This document shows, in pieces, positions 44,401 to 51,874 of a stretch of 64,000 bases of DNA. The notes under the pieces were generated by a model. The model was not told where the DNA came from and did not search any database. It was given only the letters and a program-made list of their open reading frames with translations. Within the stretch, counting starts at the first letter, position 1; the number at the start of each line of letters is the position of its first letter. Source of the DNA: G963663315 sp963668255 (GTDB lineage: Bacteria; Pseudomonadota; Gammaproteobacteria; Arenicellales; Poriferihabitantaceae). Both the position numbers and the translations under genes were made by a program. The stretch is taken from the NCBI GenBank assembly GCA_965116595.1, contig OZ220708.1, forward strand, positions 372,001 through 436,000, read 5' to 3'.

Positions 44401-45491
44401 TCTGTGCGGGTCAGGTCTATACGCAGGGTTTCTGAAATAAACGGCCCGCAATCAATGTCATTGGTGTAAATGGTTTTCAGATCGGTGATTTCATTTTCAC
44501 GCAGACCTTCCAGTAATTTCAGCGTGATTTCCGTGTTTGCCTCTGCCAGCAACTCTCCGGTTTCCTGATTGACGATATCTCTGGCCAGGGTACGTCCAAG
44601 AACATATTCAATGGGAATTTCAATTTCGTTGATACCCGCGTTCTCAAGCTCCCGGATATGTCTGGTTGCAATTCTTTTATCCGCCTCCACCAGTACCTTG
44701 CCATTGGCTCCAATCACGTCGAAATAGAGGCGCTGTCCCCGCAATCGTTCAGGAACAAGTTCAAGCGTCGCCCCGGTTTCGGTCAACGTAATGGAATCAT
44801 TTTCGAAGAACATGGACAGCATTTCTTCGGTGCTGTAGCCCAGTGCCCGCAGCATGATCGTTGCGGGTAACTTTCGACGCCGGTCAATCCGGATGTAAAG
44901 CAGATCCTTCGGATCAAATTCCAGGTCCAGCCAGGACCCACGATACGGAATAATGCGGGCAGTAAACAATAATTTTCTGGAAGCGTGTGTCTTGCCCCCG
45001 TCATGGTCGAATATAACACCGGGTGAGCGATGCAACTGGGATACGATAACGCGCTCAGTGCCGTTTACCACAAAAGTACCGTTGTCGGTGATTAACGGCA
45101 TGTCACCGAGATAGACCTCCTGTTCGATGATATCCTTTGGTTTCTTGCCACTGCCGCTTTTGTTGAAAATGACCAGGCGCATGATGGCGCGCAGTGGGCA
45201 GGAATATACCAGACCACGCTGCTGGCATTCGGTCACATCAAATTTGGGCTTTCCCAGACGATAACTGACGAAATCCAGAATAACAGTGCCATTGTAACTT
45301 TCTATCGGAAATACAGATTTGAATGCAGCCTGAATACCCTGGTCAATACGTTGTTCCGGTGGCGTGTCCGCCTGCAGGTATTTGCGGTACGATTCTTTTT
45401 GCGTAGCCAGCAGGTAAGGAACCTGATAGTCATCGGAACGTTTACTGAAGTTCTTTCGAATGCGCTTTTTTTCATTAAATGAATAACCCAT
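41412..45491 (-). CDS. rpoB: RNA polymerase beta subunit
   Basis: A 1359-residue subunit. The start [15 protein letters not shown] fixes the ATG at 45491 (the open frame extends to 45533). The rifampicin region is [30 protein letters not shown] near residue 510, with wild-type residues at the usual resistance positions D516, H526 and S531. The C-terminal clamp ends with [17 protein letters not shown]. Length is typical of gammaproteobacteria. Confidence 0.98.
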   Translation of the reverse strand: [1359 protein letters not shown]

Positions 45492-45590
45492 GTTTATCCT
45501 CTGATAACAGATCGCACGGTGTACCGAAAGCATGGATCAGGCCTTGGTATGAAGCCCTGTCCATGCCCGGTGGAACATAAAAACATCGAT

Positions 45591-45609
45591 GCGTTTTTTA
45601 AGAAAACGC
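45591..45609 (-). promoter_or_regulatory. Hairpin in the rplL-rpoB gap, possible attenuator
   Basis: GCGTTTT-N5-AAAACGC forms a 7-bp hairpin inside the 160-base rplL-rpoB gap; a GC-rich potential stem lies just upstream on the transcript. In E. coli this gap holds an attenuator and an RNase III site that reduce rpoBC relative to rplJL. Function here is by analogy only. Confidence 0.45.
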
Positions 45610-45651
45610 AATTGCGGCCGGTTGCGGCGCCGATTCGCATGATCGGAAAAA

Positions 45652-46035
45652 TTACTTGAGTTCGACGGTTCCGCCCGCTGCCTCAAGCTGGTTTTTAATT
45701 TCTTCGGCTTCGTTCCTGCCAACCCCTTCCCTGACCGCAGTGGGTGCGCTCTCTACCAGGCTCTTTGCCTCTTTGAGGCCAAGACTGGTAATGCTGCGAA
45801 CCGCTTTGATCACGCCCACTTTCTTGTCGCCGAAGCTGGTCAACACAATGTCAAATTCATCTTTCTCTTCCACCTCGACAACCTCTTCACCGTTACCTGC
45901 CGGTGATGCGCTTACAGCGACTGCGGCAGATGCAGAAACACCAAATTTCTCTTCCATGTCCTTGATCAATTCAGACAGGTCAAGGACCGACATCTCAGCG
46001 ATAGCGTTGAGTACTTCTTCTTTACTTAAAGCCAT
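45652..46035 (-). CDS. rplL: 50S ribosomal protein L7/L12
   Basis: A 127-residue stalk protein: N-terminal dimerisation helices (residues 1-35), an alanine/valine hinge (about 36-55) and the C-terminal factor-binding domain (GDKKVGVIKAVRSITSLGLKEAKSLVE). It recruits translational GTPases. Located between rplJ and rpoB. Confidence 0.97.
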   Translation of the reverse strand: MALSKEEVLNAIAEMSVLDLSELIKDMEEKFGVSASAAVAVSASPAGNGEEVVEVEEKDEFDIVLTSFGDKKVGVIKAVRSITSLGLKEAKSLVESAPTAVREGVGRNEAEEIKNQLEAAGGTVELK

Positions 46036-46098
46036 GGTAATTACTCCTGATAACTAGACAAAATTAAATATTTAAATGATGGAAATTGATTTCAACAA

Positions 46099-46623
46099 TC
46101 AGGCCGCTTCCTTCGCTTCTGCTATTGCAGCAAGGGTGCGCACTGCTTTGCCGGGAACCTCGTTCAGTGTCGATACGAATTTCTGTGCAGGCGCCCGGAT
46201 GGTGCCCATCAGTTTCGCAATCAACTCATCCCGGCCAGGTAATGTCGAAAGACGCTGAATCATAGCCTGATCCATGAGGTTGCCATTCATGGCGCCCACA
46301 GTGATCTTGAAATTTTCATTGTCTTTGGCAAACGCCGCCATGACTCTGGCAACAGCAACCGGGTCTTCAGAAGCAGAGAAAATGACCGGGCCTGTAAAGT
46401 GCTCTGCCAGACATTCAAAATTCGAATCCCTGACCGCGAGTCTGGCCAGATTGTTTTTAACAACCTTTATCCAGACCCCGGCATTTCGCGCTTCCGCACG
46501 CAGTGAGGTCAGCTGTTGAACATTGAACCCACGATATTCAGCCAAAACACCAGCCTGGGCTGAAGCAATTGCTTCGGTTGCCTCGCTGATCACTGTTTTC
46601 TTCTGATCGAGACTTAAGCTCAT
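46099..46623 (-). CDS. rplJ: 50S ribosomal protein L10
   Basis: A 174-residue stalk-base protein. The family start SLSLDQKKTVISE fixes the ATG at 46623, with GGAG 10 bases upstream. It holds L7/L12 dimers through its C-terminal helix. With L12 it represses its own mRNA through the leader located just upstream. Confidence 0.96.
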   Translation of the reverse strand: MSLSLDQKKTVISEATEAIASAQAGVLAEYRGFNVQQLTSLRAEARNAGVWIKVVKNNLARLAVRDSNFECLAEHFTGPVIFSASEDPVAVARVMAAFAKDNENFKITVGAMNGNLMDQAMIQRLSTLPGRDELIAKLMGTIRAPAQKFVSTLNEVPGKAVRTLAAIAEAKEAA

Positions 46624-46645
46624 AAAATCACACTCCAATAATAAT

Positions 46646-46783
46646 GGTGTCCTGCATCAGGGAAATTCCTGATTTTGGCTCACCGTCTGCGCAGGCCATA
46701 CTGTTCACTTGCAACATCAAATGAATAACATGTTTAAGAGTTGAAATATCACTCACCTGCGGTCTTTGACAGCCCTGCAACAA
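46646..46783 (-). ncRNA. L10 (rplJ) leader, autoregulatory mRNA element
   Basis: The transcript before rplJ contains the conserved halves AAGACCGCAGGTG (about 46753-46766) and CCTGCGCAGACGGTGAG, which pair as CGCAGG/CCTGCG, followed by a second stem TCAGGAA...CCCTGA. This is the arrangement I recall for the gammaproteobacterial rplJ leader that L10(L12)4 binds to repress translation. Exact ends are approximate. Confidence 0.7.
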
Positions 46784-46818
46784 TTCAAAATCCCCGAATC
46801 AGTTGCAGAGCCCCAAAA

Positions 46819-47520
46819 CTATCTGATCGCCGGGATACTCATACGATCGACTTTTACACCGGGCCCCATTGTGCTGGACAATGAAACCCTGCGAATATAT
46901 TGCCCCTTGGTAGACGCTGGCCTGGCTTTGATCAAGGCAGATACCAGTGCATTCAAATTTTCTTCAAGATCCGTCTGATTAAACGACACCTTACCAATCG
47001 GGCAATGGATGACTCCCGCCTTATCAATACGAAATTGTACCCGCCCGGATTTTGCATCCTGCACCGCCTTGGTTACGTTGGTTGTCACTGTACCTACCTT
47101 GGGATTGGGCATAAGGCCTCGCGGTCCGAGAATCTGGCCAAGCTGCCCGACCACTCGCATGGTATCAGGCGTTGCGATACACAGATCAAATTCGATTTCA
47201 CCTTGTCTGACTTGCTCTGCCAGGTCTGCGAGTCCGACCAGGTCGGCCCCCGCCGCCTTTGCCTCCTCAGCAATTTCTCCGTCAGCAAAAACGGCCACTC
47301 GCACCGTTTTTCCTGTGCCTTTTGGCATCACTGTTGCCCCTCTTACATTCTGGTCCGATTTTCTGGCATTGACTCCAAGAACAACGGCCACATCAACCGA
47401 TTCGTCAAATTTAGCCAACGCCTGGTCCCTGACCAGTGCAAGCGCATCACCAAGCGGATACAGCCTTTCCCGATCAACACCGCTGCTCGCGGTTCGAATT
47501 CTTTTACCTTGATTCGGCAT
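46819..47520 (-). CDS. rplA: 50S ribosomal protein L1
   Basis: A 233-residue protein of the L1 stalk that moves deacylated tRNA out of the E site. Typical segments: DQNVRGATVMPKGTGKTVRVAVFADG and GQLGQILGPRGLMPNPKVGTVT. In E. coli it represses the rplKA mRNA. It starts one base after rplK. Confidence 0.97.
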   Translation of the reverse strand: MPNQGKRIRTASSGVDRERLYPLGDALALVRDQALAKFDESVDVAVVLGVNARKSDQNVRGATVMPKGTGKTVRVAVFADGEIAEEAKAAGADLVGLADLAEQVRQGEIEFDLCIATPDTMRVVGQLGQILGPRGLMPNPKVGTVTTNVTKAVQDAKSGRVQFRIDKAGVIHCPIGKVSFNQTDLEENLNALVSALIKARPASTKGQYIRRVSLSSTMGPGVKVDRMSIPAIR

Positions 47521-47521
47521 G

Positions 47522-47953
47522 TTATACTCCCTCCGTCTCTATGCCCATGCTGCGTGCACTGCCGGCAATGATCTTCACTGCCTGCTCCAGATCATAGGCA
47601 TTCAAATCAGGTTGTTTGGTTTTCGCGATTTCTTCAAGCTGAACCCGGGTCACTGTTCCGACCTTGTCACGATTGGGCACACTGCTGCCCTTGTCAACAC
47701 CTGCGGCTTTTTTCAAAAGAACGGAAGCAGGGGGTGTTTTCTTGACGAAAGTGAAACTTTTATCTGAATAAACAGTAATCACCACCGGCACTGGCAAACC
47801 TTTTTCCATATCCTGGGTTTCTGCATTGAAAGTCTTGCAAAAATTCATGATATTCACACCATGCTGGCCTAACGCCGGGCCAACTGGCGGACTCGGTTTG
47901 GCATCGCCTGCCGGAACCTGAAGCTTGATATAAGCATCTATTTTCTTGGCCAT
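47522..47953 (-). CDS. rplK: 50S ribosomal protein L11
   Basis: A 143-residue GTPase-centre protein needed for RelA activation. Conserved parts are KLQVPAGDAKPSPPVGPALGQHGVNIM and the C-terminal IIAGSARSMGIETEG. It follows nusG after about 50 bases. Confidence 0.97.
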   Translation of the reverse strand: MAKKIDAYIKLQVPAGDAKPSPPVGPALGQHGVNIMNFCKTFNAETQDMEKGLPVPVVITVYSDKSFTFVKKTPPASVLLKKAAGVDKGSSVPNRDKVGTVTRVQLEEIAKTKQPDLNAYDLEQAVKIIAGSARSMGIETEGV

Positions 47954-48000
47954 CTGCTAACTCCAAATATTAATGACGGGTACAAAAGGTAATCGGTTTC

Positions 48001-48627
48001 CTAGCCTTTTTCGACTTGAGCAAAATCCAGCTCAACAGGGGTGGAACGCCCAAAAATCGTGACTGAAACCTTCAGCTTCGCCTTCTCGAAGTTCGCATCT
48101 TCGACAGTGGCATTGAAATCCTGGAACGGACCATCGACAATTCTGATTATTTCACCAGGCGCAAATGTAAATTTCATTTTTGGCTTGTCCTGGCTGTCGG
48201 AAATCTGCTGAATAATTTCTTCGGCTTCCTTGTTGGTGATCGGAACCGGACGGTTGTCTGTGCCGCCGATAAAGCCCGCCACCCTGGGCACGCCTTTGAC
48301 CAGATGCCAGGTATTGTCGGTCAACTCCATCTGGACAAGAACGTATCCCGGGAAAAATTTTCTTTCACTGGTTCGCTTCTGACCACCTTTCATCTCGACC
48401 ACTTCTTCAGTGGGAACGAGAATTCTGCCAAAATACGCCTCCATCCCCATTCGGGCGATATGGTCGCCCAACGCTTTCTTGACATGTTTTTCAAAACCGG
48501 AAAATGCCTGAACGACATACCATCGCATATTGGGATTCTGATACTGCTCGGCTTCTGTCCTGGCCGCATCCGCAGCATCCGCAGATACTTCTCCGGTATT
48601 CTCTGTCGTTTCTGATTGATCATTCAT
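48001..48627 (-). CDS. nusG: Transcription termination/antitermination factor NusG
   Basis: A 208-residue factor with an N-terminal NGN domain (RWYVVQAFSGFEKHVKK; RKFFPGYVLVQM; GFIGGTDNRPVPI) that binds RNA polymerase and a C-terminal KOW domain (PGEIIRIVDGPFQDFNATVE) that binds Rho or S10. The ATG at 48627 has AGG 8 bases upstream and lies 13 bases after secE. This gives an acidic, disordered-looking extension of about 33 residues before the NGN domain, longer than in E. coli; a start at 48528 would remove it. Confidence 0.95.
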   Translation of the reverse strand: MNDQSETTENTGEVSADAADAARTEAEQYQNPNMRWYVVQAFSGFEKHVKKALGDHIARMGMEAYFGRILVPTEEVVEMKGGQKRTSERKFFPGYVLVQMELTDNTWHLVKGVPRVAGFIGGTDNRPVPITNKEAEEIIQQISDSQDKPKMKFTFAPGEIIRIVDGPFQDFNATVEDANFEKAKLKVSVTIFGRSTPVELDFAQVEKG

Positions 48628-48640
48628 GTTATTTACCTGG

Positions 48641-48994
48641 CTATGTTCCCCTGACCTTGAGAATGATGTCGTAAATGGCATAGAACGAAAGCGCATCGAA
48701 TGCCCACATCATCAGTCCCAGAATTATCACAAGAACGATAACCATCAACGTCACCTGTAACGCTTCCGGACGAGTCGGCCATACTACTTTCTGGCGCTCG
48801 ACGTTTGCTCCCTTGATGAATACCCAGGCATCCTGTCCGGTTGCCGTGGTCAATACCAGGCCTGCCGCCAGTATCACCCCTGCTACAACTACGCCGATAC
48901 GGCCTAACTGGATGATGTCACTGAATTGATAATAGGCAGCCACTGAGGCAAGAATTATCAGAACCGCTGCAACAATTTTAATTTTATCAATCAC
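48641..48994 (-). CDS. secE: Protein translocase subunit SecE
   Basis: A 117-residue inner-membrane protein with three helices (about residues 7-22, 32-50 and 82-100), the gammaproteobacterial form. The conserved amphipathic segment before the last helix reads ERQKVVWPTRPEALQVT and braces SecY. Followed by nusG. Confidence 0.95.
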   Translation of the reverse strand: MIDKIKIVAAVLIILASVAAYYQFSDIIQLGRIGVVVAGVILAAGLVLTTATGQDAWVFIKGANVERQKVVWPTRPEALQVTLMVIVLVIILGLMMWAFDALSFYAIYDIILKVRGT

Positions 48995-49051
48995 TGGGTT
49001 TGCAATGGATTGGGTATCGGATCATCAGTAAAATATTACGAGTAAGAACGA

Positions 49052-49127
<76 letters not shown>

Positions 49128-49221
49128 TCGAACCGACTTGTTGAATCATTAACTCCCGCTAACAAACTGTTCATTAAAAATCACACCTCAAGACCAACTG
49201 AGACTGTACCAACCCCGGCAG

Positions 49222-49297
<76 letters not shown>

Positions 49298-49355
49298 GTC
49301 TTTGACTTCACTTCAATTAACCCCCGACTCCTGATAAATTTTTTAAAGCGCCAAC

Positions 49356-49430
49356 TGGAGCGGGTGATGGGAATCGAACCCACATCATCAGCTTGGAAGG
49401 CTGAGGTTCTGGCCGTTGAACTACACCCGC
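49356..49430 (-). tRNA. tRNA-Gly (UCC anticodon)
   Basis: A 75-base cloverleaf, acceptor GCGGGTG/CACCCGC, anticodon TCC in loop CTTCCAA, T-loop GGTTCGATTCC, CCA encoded. Equivalent to E. coli glyT. Confidence 0.95.
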
Positions 49431-49489
49431 ATTGGAAAACACATCAGTTAAAAAATCAGCAACTTCAACATTTCGACAACCGGCAATCA

Positions 49490-49574
49490 TGGTGGAGGGG
49501 GGAGGATTCGAACCTCCGAAGGCTGAGCCAACAGATTTACAGTCTGCCCCCTTTGACCGCTCGGGAACCCCTCC
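49490..49574 (-). tRNA. tRNA-Tyr (GUA anticodon)
   Basis: An 85-base class II tRNA with a long variable arm. Acceptor GGAGGGG/CCCCTCC, anticodon GTA in CTGTAAA, T-loop GGTTCGAATCC, CCA encoded. Equivalent to E. coli tyrU. Confidence 0.95.
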
Positions 49575-49714
49575 TTCTAAAATTTTTGCACAAACGATCA
49601 ATTATGGCCCAATACACGAAATGTGTCAACTTGCAACCTCTCAATTCAAGTCTCATCGGAACCAGACTTACCCAACCATTTCAGACCCCGTTCACACCAA
49701 TCAGTCACTCAGAA

Positions 49715-50077
49715 TGGAGCCCGCAGAGGGACTCGAACCCACGACCTGCTGATTCTTACCCACTACCACTTTCGAGGCCGCTTGTTGCGATTCGCCACTC
49801 ACGTTTGGGGTCTGGACTTTCTCTTCACCTTATTCCCGATTAACCGGAATACTTAGGTGGGTGGTGTAAAGTCTCTACACTCCAGTCCCGAATCAATTTT
49901 CGGGATGTAGCACGGGATTGCCATTTGAATTCTGCGAACCGAATCAGCCACTGGCCGATAATCAATCCGGAATCCAGCTAAGGTTTCCCCGTTTTAGCCA
50001 CCTCCACTTCACAGGTTTCCCCATGAAGGTGCAATTTTTTACAAATCAGCTGCTCTAGCCAACTGAGCTATGCGGGC
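49715..50077 (-). tRNA. tRNA-Thr (UGU anticodon), split by an intron
   Basis: Two exons make one good cloverleaf. Exon 1 (50041-50077, 37 nt) holds acceptor GCCCGCA, the D-arm and the anticodon stem up to TTTGT. Exon 2 (49715-49754, 40 nt) begins AATCAGC and contains the T-loop GGTTCGAGTCC, acceptor TGCGGGC and encoded CCA. Joined, the anticodon stem is GCTGA/TCAGC with loop TTTGTAA, so the anticodon is UGU and the intron follows position 36. First gene of the operon Thr(UGU)-Tyr-Gly-Thr(GGU)-Trp, the equivalent of E. coli thrU. Confidence 0.92.
49755..50040 (-). ncRNA. Group I intron (IC3-like) in tRNA-Thr(UGU)
   Basis: A 286-nt insertion with group I hallmarks. P1: the exon end UGU pairs with the intron GCA at positions 9-11, giving the U·G pair at the 5' splice site. 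P4: ACGGG (49-53) pairs with CCCGU (125-129). P6: UCCCGAA/UUCGGGA hairpin (136-155). P7: GACUUU (168-173) pairs with AAAGUC (221-226). P8: CACCU/AGGUG encloses a UAUUCC/GGAAUA hairpin. The last base is G. The core strings GGGGAAACC, GGCAAUCC and GUGUAGAGACU closely resemble cyanobacterial tRNA-Leu introns as I recall them. No homing endonuclease frame is present. Confidence 0.92.
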
Positions 50078-50144
50078 ATGATTACCCTTTCCCACTCTAT
50101 CAGCAAAAACCCATGATGCTGTATGAATTGGAAAATGGAGCGCG

Positions 50145-50174
50145 ATTTTACGCAAAACAGGGGGTTGAATGCAA
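50145..50174 (-). promoter_or_regulatory. Candidate promoter of the tRNA operon
   Basis: On the minus strand TAAAAT (50145-50150) followed by the GC-rich CGCGCTCC discriminator lies about 70 bases before tRNA-Thr(UGU). A weak -35 (TTGCAT, 50169-50174) is 18 bases upstream. The -10/discriminator block TAAAATCGCGC is identical to that of the str promoter. Confidence 0.55.
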
Positions 50175-50258
50175 TCACAAAATTGCAGATATTTCAGGAA
50201 TTAACTGAACAAGACCTGAAAACAAAGAGATCAGTCTGCGGATACGCAAAACCGATAG

Positions 50259-51059
50259 TCAAATCCAGCAATTCATTTTGACCAATCTGACTCCGGATTC
50301 GTCCCAGTCATGCGTGGGCAACTGTGCCTGATTCATAATCGCCAATGGAAATTCAATCCAGTTAAATGGACCTAAACTTCGATACTCCGGCTGGAATTTG
50401 GCTTCATACTCGTTGGTTTTCAGGCGATTCAAAAGTTTATCAGCCAATTCCTCCTGACTGAACACACCCATCGAGATTCGAATCAAACCATTACCTGCCC
50501 GGTATAGAAAGTGCTCCAGCCCTTCGGACTTAAGTTTTTTAACCATTGCATCAGCGGACGACTCCGAATTGAACGGACCAAGATAGACGCGGTAAGCAAG
50601 CAGTTGCCGACTGCCACTGGTGACATGCCGGAACTCGATTCCGCTCTCGTTCATCCACATCTTCGCTGCCTGCCAGCTTTCCTTTTTCTTGAAAGGACCC
50701 AGTCGATAGCAGATTTTAGCATCAGGCTGATCACTGCTACCGGCAATGGAGTCTTCATCAACAGCCGCTGCGTTGCCCGGCAAATATCCGGCATTCACTT
50801 CGTCGGCACGATTTTGCGTGTCGTTTCCAACTGGCAGGCTTTCAGGCGTTAAATCTGTGGAGTCGGTTCCATCGAATGACGAATCAAGGCCAGCGCCGAC
50901 CGGTTGCGAAGTATCAACTTCGCCAAGCAGCAACATTCCTGTTCTGTTCACATCAGACCCGGTATCAAGGTTCACTTTCTCCGGTGTATTCTCCCGCCCG
51001 CCAACCAGCAGATAAGCTGCCACATTCAAAATAACCAGGAACGCCGCCAGCCACTTCAT
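50259..51059 (-). CDS. Membrane-anchored SPOR-domain protein
   Basis: A 266-residue protein. The frame is open upstream to 51299 inside coaX, but the ATG at 51059 overlaps the coaX stop (TGATG) and begins with an N-terminal membrane anchor (KWLAAFLVILNVAAYLLVGG). A low-complexity periplasmic linker follows (about residues 25-115), then a region resembling the SPOR fold (CYRLGPFKKKESWQAAKM; YRVYLGPFNSESSADAMVKKL; IRISMGVFSQEELADKLLNRL). SPOR domains bind denuded septal peptidoglycan. The gene order birA-coaX-SPOR is common in gammaproteobacteria. Precise role unknown. Confidence 0.8.
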   Translation of the reverse strand: MKWLAAFLVILNVAAYLLVGGRENTPEKVNLDTGSDVNRTGMLLLGEVDTSQPVGAGLDSSFDGTDSTDLTPESLPVGNDTQNRADEVNAGYLPGNAAAVDEDSIAGSSDQPDAKICYRLGPFKKKESWQAAKMWMNESGIEFRHVTSGSRQLLAYRVYLGPFNSESSADAMVKKLKSEGLEHFLYRAGNGLIRISMGVFSQEELADKLLNRLKTNEYEAKFQPEYRSLGPFNWIEFPLAIMNQAQLPTHDWDESGVRLVKMNCWI

Positions 51060-51859
51060 CAAACATCTTCCTCGCTCAGGGCGAGCAATCCGATCAATAC
51101 CAGGTCGGGAACAATCTCGAATTGGTGTTCCGATACTGTGGCCAATCGGTGTGCGTCCCCCCCTGTCAGAATGAGTTTCAATTCCAGCCCTGCAATCTTT
51201 TTGTAATGACGGATGGCACAATCCATGGCTGAAACCACAGCCAGCATCACTCCATTTTCGACTGCCTCCCGGGTATTCGAGTTCTGATATGACAAGCAAC
51301 CTTTCATGGTATCAACAGTAACCGATCCGATCTGTCCGGTGGAAGAATGCAGGGAATATATCATGGTCGCAATTCCCGGGAAAATAATCCCGCCATCGAA
51401 TACTCCTTGTGCGTCTACATAGTCAATCGTCACTGCCGTTCCAGCATCGATTACAACCATTGACCTATTACCAGTCATCAATCTTGCGCCGACCATTGCC
51501 AACCACCGGTCAACACCCAGATCTTCCGGCGTGTCATATCGATTGAACAAGCCCTTTCCGTGCTTGCGGGACTTCATGAAGATTGGCGTGCTTCCCCAAA
51601 ACGATGTGCAGGCTTCACTCAGGATCTGATTCACTTCAGGTCTGGCCACACTGGAAATCAAGACGCCATCAGGATCAGGCAGGCCGGTGAATGCACGCTC
51701 CAGGGCCTGGAACAAATCTGCCGGCCCGGATTCGATGGGTTCATTTTGCAGGCACTTGTTTTGCGGGCGCTCTTGTGCAGACTGTGCTGGCTGTGAACGC
51801 AACTGATGGGATGTTGCCCATTTGATTCTTTGATTTCCGACGTCAATCAATAATTTCAT
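51059..51859 (-). CDS. coaX: Type III pantothenate kinase
   Basis: A 266-residue ASKHA-fold kinase that phosphorylates pantothenate, the first step of coenzyme A synthesis. The phosphate motif is LLIDVGNQRIKWA at the N-terminus, catalytic DAGTAVTIDY near residue 130 and GGIIFPGIATM near residue 150. It starts 15 bases after birA and overlaps the SPOR gene by one base. Confidence 0.92.
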   Translation of the reverse strand: MKLLIDVGNQRIKWATSHQLRSQPAQSAQERPQNKCLQNEPIESGPADLFQALERAFTGLPDPDGVLISSVARPEVNQILSEACTSFWGSTPIFMKSRKHGKGLFNRYDTPEDLGVDRWLAMVGARLMTGNRSMVVIDAGTAVTIDYVDAQGVFDGGIIFPGIATMIYSLHSSTGQIGSVTVDTMKGCLSYQNSNTREAVENGVMLAVVSAMDCAIRHYKKIAGLELKLILTGGDAHRLATVSEHQFEIVPDLVLIGLLALSEEDV

Positions 51860-51874
51860 TTATCTTCAATCACC

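Noticed and set aside
49715..50077. Broken tRNA pseudogene or insertion-sequence disruption
   Set aside because: Both exons are intact, no target-site duplication or transposase is present, and the inserted RNA has the full set of group I core pairings.
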